From Plantactinospora endophytica (lineage in GTDB: Bacteria; Actinomycetota; Actinomycetes; Mycobacteriales; Micromonosporaceae): 64,000 bases of DNA. A model generated the notes under the pieces. That model ran no database searches, was not told where the DNA came from, and saw nothing but the letters and a program-made list of their open reading frames with translations. Positions 33,602 through 43,181 of the stretch are shown piece by piece. Made by a program: the position numbers and the translations under genes. The stretch spans positions 248,001-312,000 of the forward strand of contig NZ_BONW01000041.1 of the NCBI RefSeq assembly GCF_016862915.1, in the 5' to 3' direction. How positions within the stretch are numbered: position 1 is the stretch's first letter; every line of letters begins with the position of its first letter.

Positions 33602-34330
33602 TCAGGTGCCTCCGTCCACGTTGATGGTGGTGCCGGTCACGTAACTGGCCAGGTCGCTGGCGAGGAAGGCGACGACGTTGGCGATCTCCTCGGGCCGGCC
33701 CAGCCGGCCGAGGCTGATGATCGAGGAGTACTTGGCCGCCTGTTCCGGCGGAAGTTCGACGGTGTCGACGATGCCGGGGGCGACCACGTTGACCCGCAGG
33801 CCGCGCGGTCCCAGCTCCTTGCACAGGCTGCGGGCGAGGCCGGTCAGCGCGGCCTTCGAGGCGGTGTAGTGGGCCCGCAGCGGGATGCCCACCCCGGCCG
33901 CCTTCGACCCGATCAGCACGATCGAGGCGCGCGGCGTGAGCAGCGACAGCGCCTGCTGGGTGACGGTGAAGACACCGGTCAGGTTGGTGTCCAGCACCCG
34001 GCGCCACTCGTCCCGGGGCAGTTCGCCGAAGGGTACGTGCGAGATGGCCCCGGCGTTGTTGACGAGTACGTCCAGCGACCCGTACACGCTCTGGCAGTGC
34101 GCCAGCAGTCGGTCCACGTCCTCGCCCCGGCTCACGTCCGCCTTGAGTACGTGGTGGTCGCCGGGAGTTTTCGCCAGGTCCTCGGTCAGCGCCTCGACCG
34201 CCTCGCTCTGCTGTCGGTAGCAGGTCACCACGTCGGCGCCGGCCGCCGCCAGGCCGAGCACGACGGCTCGGCCGATGCCTCTGGTGCCGCCGGTGACCAG
34301 GGCCTTCTTGCCGGCCAGGTCGATGATCAT
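33602..34330 (-). CDS. SDR ketoreductase (FabG/ActIII-like)
   Basis: 242 residues. Classical SDR motifs are present: TGGTRGIG (NADP binding), NNAGAISHVPFG, the catalytic Ser in IGSKAAG, YTASK (Tyr-x3-Lys), and PGIVDTVELP. The length and order fit polyketide ketoreductases. It could reduce the nascent chain (C9-type) or a later ketone; no active-site proof separates them. ATG 34330 has GGAGG just upstream. It is followed by the two ABM genes. Confidence 0.88.
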   Translation of the reverse strand: MIIDLAGKKALVTGGTRGIGRAVVLGLAAAGADVVTCYRQQSEAVEALTEDLAKTPGDHHVLKADVSRGEDVDRLLAHCQSVYGSLDVLVNNAGAISHVPFGELPRDEWRRVLDTNLTGVFTVTQQALSLLTPRASIVLIGSKAAGVGIPLRAHYTASKAALTGLARSLCKELGPRGLRVNVVAPGIVDTVELPPEQAAKYSSIISLGRLGRPEEIANVVAFLASDLASYVTGTTINVDGGT

Positions 34331-34382
34331 TCGTTCCTCCCGTTGTCGTCCGTGCTGGTCAGAAGCGTTGTGCGGTCGCCGG

Positions 34383-35006
34383 TCACGAGCGTCGTGCGGT
34401 CGCCAGCCAGCAGGGCAGGTCCCGCTCGCCGCCGGGGAACAGCGCGGTCAGCGTCGCCGTCTCCAGGTGCACCAGGGCCCAGTCCGGGCCGAAGACGCCG
34501 CGTACGGTCGGCTCGTCGAAGAGCCGGGGGCCGCCCGCGAAGTCGAACCGGACCCGGTCGCTGAAGCAGAGGACGTGCGCCAGCGCCTCCGGCCGGCAGA
34601 CCCGGTGCAGTGCGGCGAGATAGCCGGCCCGGTGCTCCGGCCGCAGGCTGTGCAGCAGTCCACAGTCGAGGGCGGTGTCGACCGACCCGTCGTCGCCGAG
34701 CGACCGGGTGGCGTCGGCGACCGTGAAGTCGGCCGACAGGCCCCGTTCGGCGGCCTTGCGTCGGGCCGTCTCCACCGCGCTCGGCGCCACGTCGACGCCG
34801 GTCACCTTGTGCCCCTGTGCGGCCAGGAAGAGCGCGTTCTCCCCGGTACCGCAGCCGGCGTCGAGCACGTGGCCGGAGAAGGCGCCGAAGCCGTACAGCT
34901 CCTCGACCACCGGCTGCGCCCGGCCGATCTCCCACGGGGTCGCCGCGATGGCCGAACCCCGGGCCGCCCGGCCGCCGTACGCGGTTTCGAACACGTTCTC
35001 GTCCAT
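34383..35006 (-). CDS. Class I SAM-dependent methyltransferase, cluster tailoring
   Basis: 207 residues. Motif I is GHVLDAGCGTGENALFLA, then VTGVDVAPSAVETARRKAAE and DCGLLHSLRPEHRAGYL. Its closest known type is small thiopurine/cyclopropane-like methyltransferases used for O- or C-methylation. ATG 35006 has GGAGG upstream and faces the SchA/CurD gene across 241 bases, which should hold a divergent promoter. It is the first gene of a four-gene minus-strand set. Confidence 0.85.
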   Translation of the reverse strand: MDENVFETAYGGRAARGSAIAATPWEIGRAQPVVEELYGFGAFSGHVLDAGCGTGENALFLAAQGHKVTGVDVAPSAVETARRKAAERGLSADFTVADATRSLGDDGSVDTALDCGLLHSLRPEHRAGYLAALHRVCRPEALAHVLCFSDRVRFDFAGGPRLFDEPTVRGVFGPDWALVHLETATLTALFPGGERDLPCWLATARRS

Positions 35007-35247
35007 CCCGATCCTCCGCTCCGACGGCCTGGAATCCGCCCTGTTCCCTGCCTATCAGCGCTGTCTACCGCCGCCAGGTCAGCAGGTCATCCGGACAGGT
35101 GAGGCCGGGGTTCGTTCGCCGGTGGGAAGACGACCGGGGGCGGTCGGCCGACGATGAGGGTCCGGCGCCGTGTCCGACGGCGGCGGCGCCGGCCGGAGGT
35201 ATCCGCCGGCCACCATCGACCGCCCGTCAGCCAGCGAAAGGACCACC

Positions 35248-35622
35248 ATGCAACGCTTCGCCATCATGTTCCGGGTTCGTCCCGGTACCGAGGACCGGGT
35301 CCGGGAACTGCTCGCCAACTACGCGCCGCCGGCCCAGGTGGCACCGGACGGCACCCGGCTGCTGAGCACGTCGGTGTTCATGAAGGACGGGCTGGTGATC
35401 CGGATGATCGAGATCGACGGCAGCCTGCCCGGCCTGATGGCGCACATCGCCAGGGAGCCGGGGATCCAGGCGGTCGAGCGGGAACTCGACAACTACCTCG
35501 TCGAGGAGGACAAGCGGGACGCGAGCACCCCGGAGGGCGCCCGGGCGTTCTTCCAGAAGGCCATGATGGAACACGTCACCACCCGGGTCTCGGCGGCCCG
35601 GCCGGCCGAGGTCACGGCATGA
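35248..35622 (+). CDS. SchA/CurD-like domain protein
   Basis: 124 residues starting at ATG 35248 (AAAGGA). The sequence matches the SchA/CurD family of spore-pigment and related clusters: QRFAIMFRVRPGTEDRVREL, LLSTSVFMKDGLVIRMIEID, REPGIQAVERELDNYL, and the ending STPEGARAFFQKAMM. The biochemical role is not established; it is thought to assist early cyclisation or modification. Its presence is a whiE/sch-type trait. It overlaps the next SDR gene by ATGA. Confidence 0.85.
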   Translation: MQRFAIMFRVRPGTEDRVRELLANYAPPAQVAPDGTRLLSTSVFMKDGLVIRMIEIDGSLPGLMAHIAREPGIQAVERELDNYLVEEDKRDASTPEGARAFFQKAMMEHVTTRVSAARPAEVTA

Positions 35623-36374
35623 CGGACGGGCCGGCATACCTGGTCACCGGCGCGACTGGTCCGATGGCCGGCGCCACCGTCGCGCTGCTGGCCAAGCGCG
35701 GCGACCGGCTGCTGCTGGTCGGGCGGGACCGGGAGCGGCTCGCCCTGGCCGAGCGGGTGCACGGGGTACCGGGCCAGGTGGAGACGTACCAGGCGGACGT
35801 GAGCGAGCCCGGCGGCGCGGCGGCGGCGGTCGGCGCCGCGGTCGACCGGTTCGGCGGGGTGGCCGGGCTGGTCCACCTGGTCGGCGCCTTCGCCGCCGGC
35901 CCGGCGCTGCGCACCGACGCCGCCGAACTCGACCGGCTGGTCCGGGCCAACCTGTTCTCGGCGGTACTCACCGCGCAGGCGGTCATCCCCCGGCTGACCG
36001 GCGGCGGCCGACTGGTCTTCTTCGCCAGCCCGCTCGCCCAGGAGCCGCTGCCGGGCCTGTCCGGGTACGCGGCCACCAAGGCCGCCCTGGTGGCCTGGCT
36101 CCGGTCGCTCTCGCACGAGGTGAAACACCTCGGGGTGCACGTCAACACGGTGGTGATGACGATGGCCGACACGCCGGAGGCCCGTGCCGAGCGCCCGCAG
36201 ATGAACTTCGACGAGGCGGTCACCCCGGAGCAGGTGGCCAAGGTGGTCGGCTTCCTGACAAGTGACGCCGCCGACGGGCTGTACGGCGCCCAGGTGCCCG
36301 TACTCGGCCGGTTCGGCTTCACCACCACGCTGATCGGGCGGCCCCCGGGCGGCCCCGGCCCCGGGCGGGGGTGA
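35619..36374 (+). CDS. SDR-family reductase with atypical glycine loop
   Basis: 251 residues. The coenzyme motif is TGATGPMAG rather than the usual TGxxxGIG, followed by VFFASP, SGYAATKAAL (Tyr-x3-Lys) and NTVVMTMADTPEA. The catalytic Ser is in the FFASPLA stretch. It likely binds NAD(P) less classically and may act on a specific polyketide carbonyl or hydroxyl. It is translationally coupled at both ends (ATGA and GTGA). Confidence 0.8.
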   Translation: MTDGPAYLVTGATGPMAGATVALLAKRGDRLLLVGRDRERLALAERVHGVPGQVETYQADVSEPGGAAAAVGAAVDRFGGVAGLVHLVGAFAAGPALRTDAAELDRLVRANLFSAVLTAQAVIPRLTGGGRLVFFASPLAQEPLPGLSGYAATKAALVAWLRSLSHEVKHLGVHVNTVVMTMADTPEARAERPQMNFDEAVTPEQVAKVVGFLTSDAADGLYGAQVPVLGRFGFTTTLIGRPPGGPGPGRG

Positions 36375-37387
36375 GCGGCATGTACGTCGACGTGCACGGC
36401 CACCTCGCCCCGTACGGCGAGACCGGCGGCGGCCCGCCGAGCCTGCGCGACCCGGAGGCGGCGATCGAGGCGAAGCGCGCCCTCGGGATCGGGATGACCC
36501 TGATCGGCAGCCCGGCCGGGGCCGGCTCGATGCTGCCGGGTTCGGGAGTGGACAACTACCGGCAGTCGGCCGACCAGATCCGGGCGCACAACGACCTGAT
36601 GGGCGACCTGGTGAGCCGGTTCCCGGAGGCGCTGCGCGGCTACGTCTACCTGGACCCGTTCGGCGGTGACGCCATGCTGGCGATGGCCGAGGACCTGCTC
36701 CGGGACTGGCGGTTCGTCGGGCTGATCGTCAACACCAGCATCCGGGACGAGTACCTCGGCTCGCCCCGGGCGGCGGACTTCTTCGCGTTCGCGGCCCGGG
36801 CCGGGGTACCGGTGCTGCTGCATCCGCCCGCCGAGCCGGTCGGTACGGCGAGCATGCCCGACCCGGGCCTGGTCGAGCACGTGGTACGCCCCTGCGACAT
36901 CACCATGTCGGTGGCCTCGATCGTCTGCGGCGGCTGGTTGGAGCGCCACCCCGAGTTGCTGCTGATCGCGGCGGCCGGCGGCGGTGGCATCGCCCAGCTC
37001 GCCGAGAAACTGGACCTGGCCACCCAGCCCCGCCCCGGCCCGCCGACGCCGGGTCGGCGGGCCGCGCTGCTCGGCCGGGCCAGCGACTCGCTGCGCCGGT
37101 TCCATGTGGAGACGTCCTGCCCGAGCGCCGCACAGCTCCGCGCCAACCTGGAGTTTTTCGGCCCCGGCCGGGTACTGCTCGGTTCCGACGCGCCACCGCT
37201 GATGGACGTGCTGGGCCGCATCGTCGGGCTGGTCGACGGGCTGCCCGACGGGGTGCGGGGGCGGGTCGGCGAGACGAACGCCCGCACTCTGTTCGACCTC
37301 GCCCCGGCCACCATCCGGCCGGCGCCCGATGCCGGCGCGATCGCCGGGGCCGCCGCGATCGCCGGCGACGCGGCGACGGTCGGGTAG
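36371..37387 (+). CDS. Amidohydrolase-2 (ACMSD-like) decarboxylase/hydrolase
   Basis: 338 residues of the TIM-barrel amidohydrolase-2 family. Metal ligands visible are His9 and His11 (DVHGH), His151 (VLLHPP) and Asp273 (LLGSDAPP). The fourth usual His, in the HGGG motif, is replaced: LLIAAAGGGGIAQL has Ala at that position. Members include ACMSD, gamma-resorcylate decarboxylases and hydrolases. In an aromatic polyketide cluster a decarboxylation or ring-opening step is plausible. GTG 36371 overlaps the SDR stop. The C-terminal 30 residues are Ala-rich repeats. Confidence 0.75.
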   Translation: MSGMYVDVHGHLAPYGETGGGPPSLRDPEAAIEAKRALGIGMTLIGSPAGAGSMLPGSGVDNYRQSADQIRAHNDLMGDLVSRFPEALRGYVYLDPFGGDAMLAMAEDLLRDWRFVGLIVNTSIRDEYLGSPRAADFFAFAARAGVPVLLHPPAEPVGTASMPDPGLVEHVVRPCDITMSVASIVCGGWLERHPELLLIAAAGGGGIAQLAEKLDLATQPRPGPPTPGRRAALLGRASDSLRRFHVETSCPSAAQLRANLEFFGPGRVLLGSDAPPLMDVLGRIVGLVDGLPDGVRGRVGETNARTLFDLAPATIRPAPDAGAIAGAAAIAGDAATVG

Positions 37388-37393
37388 TCGGCG

Positions 37394-37822
37394 ATGGTCG
37401 ACGGCGGTACGGCGGCGGGTGGTCGGAGCGGGCCGGTCCGGGCGGTGCTGACCGTCCGGGTCGGCACCGGCAACAGCGAGGCGTTCGTCCGGGCCTGGTC
37501 CGAGGTGGCGGCCTGGGCCGGCAGCCAGCCCGGCTGCCTGCGGCAGTCGCTCTGCCGCGAGGACGGCCCGACCGGGGCGGACGGCGTGGCCGGCGTCGAC
37601 GGCCCGGACCGGGTGGCCGGCGTCGACGGCGTGAGCAGCGGAGACGGCGGTCCCGACGGCGGCGAGGCCGTCTTCACCATCACCTCGGACTGGCGTGACG
37701 AGCGGTCGTTCCGGGCCTTCGAGCGGAGTGACGACCAGGACGCGGCGACTGCGGAATTGCGCAAACTGCGACGCTCGGCGCGGATGCGGCTGGTCGCCAT
37801 CGTCGCGCACGTACCGGGCTGA
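37394..37822 (+). CDS. Antibiotic-biosynthesis monooxygenase (ABM) domain protein 3, with insert
   Basis: 142 residues. The ABM pattern (RAVLTVRVGTGNSEAFVRAW, GCLRQSLCRED, TSDWRDERSFRAFERSDDQD, RLVAIV) is interrupted at about residues 58-90 by a Gly/Asp/Val-rich loop coded by repeated GTGGCCGGCGTCGACGG units. The insert probably forms a surface loop. It is the third ABM gene of the cluster, at the end of the SchA-SDR-amidohydrolase series. Confidence 0.75.
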   Translation: MVDGGTAAGGRSGPVRAVLTVRVGTGNSEAFVRAWSEVAAWAGSQPGCLRQSLCREDGPTGADGVAGVDGPDRVAGVDGVSSGDGGPDGGEAVFTITSDWRDERSFRAFERSDDQDAATAELRKLRRSARMRLVAIVAHVPG

Positions 37823-38413
37823 CCGTCCGGATCCGGGCCGGCCGTCGGCGCGGAAGTCGGTGCGCCGGTGGCCCTGCGGTGCCCCGCGCCGGCCGGTCCG
37901 GGGACGCTTTCATAATTGATCTCGTGAGGCGCCGGGATCCCGCGCCCCGCGCGGTCCTCTTCGCCGTTCGGTTTCCCGAACCTGTGTATGTATTCTCGAT
38001 CGTTCCACGGTAAGGAGCATTTCGTTTTCAGGCCCGGTTAATCGTGTCGTCGACACTGACCTAACGTCCGATACCGTACTCGGACATTCGTCGGAACCAG
38101 GCGTGTGGACAGGCGCGATGTCCGGAAATTTCCACCCCCGAATGGTCCCCTCTCCACTCTGGTCATGACCCATGTCGATCTCGGTACGCGGGTCGCCCGC
38201 CATCCCCCGGGTGGGCGGCCCGTCCGGTTCGGGCGTCCAGAATCGACAGCTATCGACCTGAAATTCCGCCAAGCAATCCCTACTCGTCGGTATGGTCGCC
38301 GCAGCGTCCGAGATGTCATTCTGTTTACTTGCTATTTTCATGAGGTGGCCTTGTTGTGCATCTGAAGTTCACGTAATCTCGGCGCCAATGATTCCACCCG
38401 CATATCTTCTTGC
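37823..38413. promoter_or_regulatory. AT-richer 590-bp intergenic control region in the cluster
   Basis: Base composition drops clearly here compared with the coding DNA (stretches such as TTTCATAATTGATCT, TGTATGTATTCTCGATCG, ATTTCGTTTTCAGG and TTTACTTGCTATTTTCATGA). A perfect inverted repeat, GTTCGG (37966-37971) and CCGAAC (37976-37981), is present, and palindromic clusters occur near 38170-38220. Open frames on both strands are short and not protein-like. It lies between ABM 3 and the first two-component system and is the best candidate for the main regulatory region. Confidence 0.5.
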
Positions 38414-39427
38414 GTGCGCGCCGGTACTGGGGGAGTTGGCGTCTTGGGGAAATCTGCGTGGCGTGGCATGGCCGTGGACTCCGGTGGTGTCCCCGGCCCG
38501 GTGGTCGGCGACGCCGTCGTCGGCCCCGGGGGGTTCCACCATCTCCAACTGGCTGCCGCGGTCATCGTCGGCGGCCTCTCCGGCGTGGCGCTCTACCTGC
38601 TGGTGAGCTGGCTGGTGGAACGCCGCCGGACCGACGGCGCCGCCGAGGGCCGGGTGGCGGTCGCGGTGATGCGGGAGCGGCGGCGCATCGCCCAGGAACT
38701 GCACGACGTGGTCGGGCACGGCCTGCTGGTCATCGCGATGCACGCCCGGCAGGCCCGGCCGGCGGATCCGCAGCTCCACTCGGCGTTCCAGGCCATCGAC
38801 CGGACGGTGCAGCGCACCCTCGGCGAGATGCGCCGGATGCTCGGCGTGCTGCACCGCGCCGAGCCGGACCCGACGCCGCAGCCGGACCCGCCGGCCCGCG
38901 CCGACGACCCGTCCGCGGCCGGCCGGGACAACCCGCCGCTCACCCGGCTGGTCTCGGACCTGATCGCCCAGTTACCCGCGCCGGGCAGCACCGTGGCGTT
39001 CGAGGTGGTCGGCCCGGAGCGCGACCTGGCCGGCACGGTGCTCACCACCGCGCTGCGGATCGTCCAGGAGGGGCTCACCAACTCCCTGAAACACGGGCGG
39101 GGCCAACTCACCCGGGTGACGATCCGGTTCGGCGTGGACCTGACCGTCTCGGTGGTCACCGGGGTCGGCGCGGACGGCGAGCGCTTCCGGCCCGGCCCGG
39201 TCGGCATCGTCGGCCAGGCGCCCGACGACGTCCGGCGCTACGGCCTCGCCGGGCTGCGCGAGCGGGTGGTGGCGCACAACGGTCATTTCGAGTACGGCTC
39301 GCTGCGCGGCGGCGGATTCATCGTCCGCGCCCGGCTGCCGATGCGCCCGATCCGGCCGAGCGCCCCGGCACCCCGGTCACCGGGTGCCGGGGAGCGGCCG
39401 GACCGGCTGGACCCGGTCAGTGGCTGA
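38414..39427 (+). CDS. NarL-type sensor histidine kinase (HisKA_3) of the cluster
   Basis: 337 residues with one transmembrane helix (AAAVIVGGLSGVALYLLVSW) near the N terminus. HisKA_3 has the phosphorylated His in RRIAQELHDVVGHGLLV. The ATPase N-box is IVQEGLTNSLKHG, but the usual DNGxG motif is replaced by VTGVGADGE. The start is uncertain: GTG 38414 gives the longest frame without a ribosome site, TTG 38444 follows GGGGGAG with spacing 8, and ATG 38468 is third. It pairs with the adjacent response regulator. Confidence 0.85.
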   Translation: MRAGTGGVGVLGKSAWRGMAVDSGGVPGPVVGDAVVGPGGFHHLQLAAAVIVGGLSGVALYLLVSWLVERRRTDGAAEGRVAVAVMRERRRIAQELHDVVGHGLLVIAMHARQARPADPQLHSAFQAIDRTVQRTLGEMRRMLGVLHRAEPDPTPQPDPPARADDPSAAGRDNPPLTRLVSDLIAQLPAPGSTVAFEVVGPERDLAGTVLTTALRIVQEGLTNSLKHGRGQLTRVTIRFGVDLTVSVVTGVGADGERFRPGPVGIVGQAPDDVRRYGLAGLRERVVAHNGHFEYGSLRGGGFIVRARLPMRPIRPSAPAPRSPGAGERPDRLDPVSG

Positions 39428-39493
39428 GCGGGTCGTGGGTGCTGTCCCGGTGCCGTCGGAACGGCGCCGTCAGGGGAGGAGCGGGCGGACACG

Positions 39494-40255
39494 ATGGACG
39501 ACATCCGGATACTCATAGCGGACGACCAGCCACTGGTCCGCAACGGGCTGCGGGCGACGCTGGGCGCCGTACCCGGGCTACAGATCGTCGCCGAGGCGAG
39601 CAACGGGGCCGACGCGGTCTCCAGTTCCCGGGCGCTGCGGCCCGACCTCGTCCTGATGGACATCAACATGCCGGTGATGAGCGGGCTGGAGGCGACCCGA
39701 AAGGTCACCACCCTGCCCGAGACCGCCGCGACCAGGGTGGTCATCCTGACCATCTACGACCAGGACGAGCACGTCTTCGAGGCGCTCCGGGCCGGGGCCA
39801 GCGGCTTCATCCTCAAGGACGCCCCGACCGAGCAGTTGGTCGAGGCGGTCCGGACCGTCGCCTCCGGCGACGCGCTGCTGTCGCCGTCGGTCACCCGGCG
39901 ACTGGTCGCCGAGTTCGCCCGCCGGCCGATGCTCTCCGACACCACCGCACCCGAGCTGGCCGGCCTCACCGACCGCGAGATGGACATGTTCAAGCTGCTC
40001 GTCCGGGGCTACCGGAACGAGGACATGGCCCGGATCCTGACCCTCGGCGAGAGCACGGTGAAGTCGCACATCCAACACCTCTACCAGAAGCTCGGCGTAC
40101 GCGACCGGGTCCAGGTGGTCATCTACGCGTACGAGAACGGGCTGGTGCAGCCCGGACGCGGCACGGAGTCCCTCGGAGGGACGAGGACGTCGTCTCGGTG
40201 GGGGAGGCCGGACTTCATTTCGCCGGCGGGAGACACCCGCAGGCCCGCTCCATAG
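39494..40255 (+). CDS. NarL/FixJ-type response regulator of the cluster
   Basis: 253 residues. Receiver: IRILIADDQPLVRNGLRATL, phosphoacceptor Asp in LVLMDINMPVMSG, and Lys in GFILKDAP. C-terminal LuxR-type HTH: LTDREMDMFKLLVRGYRNED, STVKSHIQHLYQKLGV. A 35-residue tail with SLGGTRTSSRWGRPDF extends beyond the family length. It likely controls cluster genes in response to the kinase 67 bases upstream. Confidence 0.93.
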   Translation: MDDIRILIADDQPLVRNGLRATLGAVPGLQIVAEASNGADAVSSSRALRPDLVLMDINMPVMSGLEATRKVTTLPETAATRVVILTIYDQDEHVFEALRAGASGFILKDAPTEQLVEAVRTVASGDALLSPSVTRRLVAEFARRPMLSDTTAPELAGLTDREMDMFKLLVRGYRNEDMARILTLGESTVKSHIQHLYQKLGVRDRVQVVIYAYENGLVQPGRGTESLGGTRTSSRWGRPDFISPAGDTRRPAP

Positions 40256-40395
40256 CGTGTGGTTGTCCCGACCAACCACTGGATCCTCCCTCCGCTGAAC
40301 CGCGTGGCATCCGCCGCCCGACCCGCACCGTCGGCTCGGGCGGACCGCGCCAGGCGCCGGAGGGGATCCACTTCGGACAACACCAGGGAGCCGTC

Positions 40396-40740
40396 GTGGC
40401 GGACCGCATGCTCATCGTCGCCCGGATGGCACCGCAGAGCGCGGGCCCGGTCGCCCGGCTCTTCGGAGCCTCCGACCAGGGCGAACTGCCCCGGATTCTC
40501 GGCGTGACGCAACGCCACCTCTTCACCTTCCAGGGGCTCTACTTCCACTACGCGGAGTTCGCCGGGAACGCCCGCCAGGCCGTCGACCTGGCCCGGGGCC
40601 GGGCCGACTTCCGGCAGCTCAGCGACGAGCTGGCCGAGCACGTGACGCCGTACGACCCGGCTACCTGGCGCGGCCCGGCCGACGCCATGGCCCGGTCCAT
40701 CTACGAGTGGTCGGCGGAACCACCGGGCGGTGGGCGGTGA
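40396..40740 (+). CDS. TcmI/WhiE-VII-type polyketide cyclase
   Basis: 114 residues. The TcmI-type pattern is strong: [51 protein letters not shown], and the terminal [20 protein letters not shown]. These small ferredoxin-like proteins guide late ring closure of type II polyketides. GTG 40396 is behind GGGAG (spacing 5). It is followed after 179 bases by the acetyl-CoA carboxylase operon. Confidence 0.92.
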   Translation: MADRMLIVARMAPQSAGPVARLFGASDQGELPRILGVTQRHLFTFQGLYFHYAEFAGNARQAVDLARGRADFRQLSDELAEHVTPYDPATWRGPADAMARSIYEWSAEPPGGGR

Positions 40741-40919
40741 CCCCCCGGTCCCGCCGGTGGTCCGAGTACCTCGTCCAGGGCCTCTCCGGCCTCGCCGCCG
40801 CCGGGACCGGGTGGTACCTGCCACCGCCGGCCGGGGCGGAGGACGGACCCGACGGCGGAGGTGACGCCGACCGGGACGCCGACCGGCCCGTCGACCGGAA
40901 GCGCGATTGGGGAGAGACG

Positions 40920-42658
<1,739 letters not shown>

Positions 42659-42662
<4 letters not shown>

Positions 42663-43177
42663 CCACCGTCCGGGTCGACCGGCGCGGCGCCGGCAACGGC
42701 CGGGGCGCGGAACACCCCGGCGACGGTACGGCGGTGGTGGCGTCGAGCCAGCTCGACGCCGTCGTCGACGGGGTGGCCCGGATCGTGGCGGCCGGCGCGA
42801 ACCCGCCGGCCCGGGTCGTCGTCCGGTACGGGGCGGCGAGCGTGGAGGTCGAGTGGCCGGTGGCCGGCGGTGGTGTCGTACCGGCGCCCGGGGCCGGGCC
42901 GGTGGACGCGGCCGTGCCGGAGCAGGCCGACCTGTCGACGGTCACCGCACCCACGGTGGGCACCTTCTACCGGGCACCCGAGCCGGGCGCGCCGCCGTTC
43001 GTCGAGGTGGGCGACGTGGTCCGCCCCGGGCAGCAGATCGGCATCGTGGAGGCGATGAAGCTGATGAACGCGGTCGAGGCGGACCGGTCCGGCCGGGTCG
43101 TCGCGGTACTGGTCGGCGACGCGGAACCGGTGGAGTACGCCCAGCCGCTGCTCTCGCTCGCCCCGGTCGAGGAGTAG
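42659..43177 (+). CDS. Biotin carboxyl carrier protein (BCCP)
   Basis: 172 residues. The biotinyl domain (about 95-170) has the acceptor Lys134 in [12 protein letters not shown] Pro/Ala-rich linker precedes it, and the N-terminal half contains a small conserved domain ([17 protein letters not shown]). ATG 42659 overlaps the carboxyltransferase stop, and the next gene starts 4 bases after its stop. Confidence 0.93.
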
Positions 43178-43181
43178 CTCG

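Noticed and set aside
37910-38341. A 143-codon minus-strand protein in the low-GC control region
   Set aside because: No ribosome site, no domain and unusual codon composition; it is a chance frame.
38105-38365. An 86-codon plus-strand protein in the same region
   Set aside because: Composition is not protein-like, no ribosome site, and it does not connect to the kinase gene.
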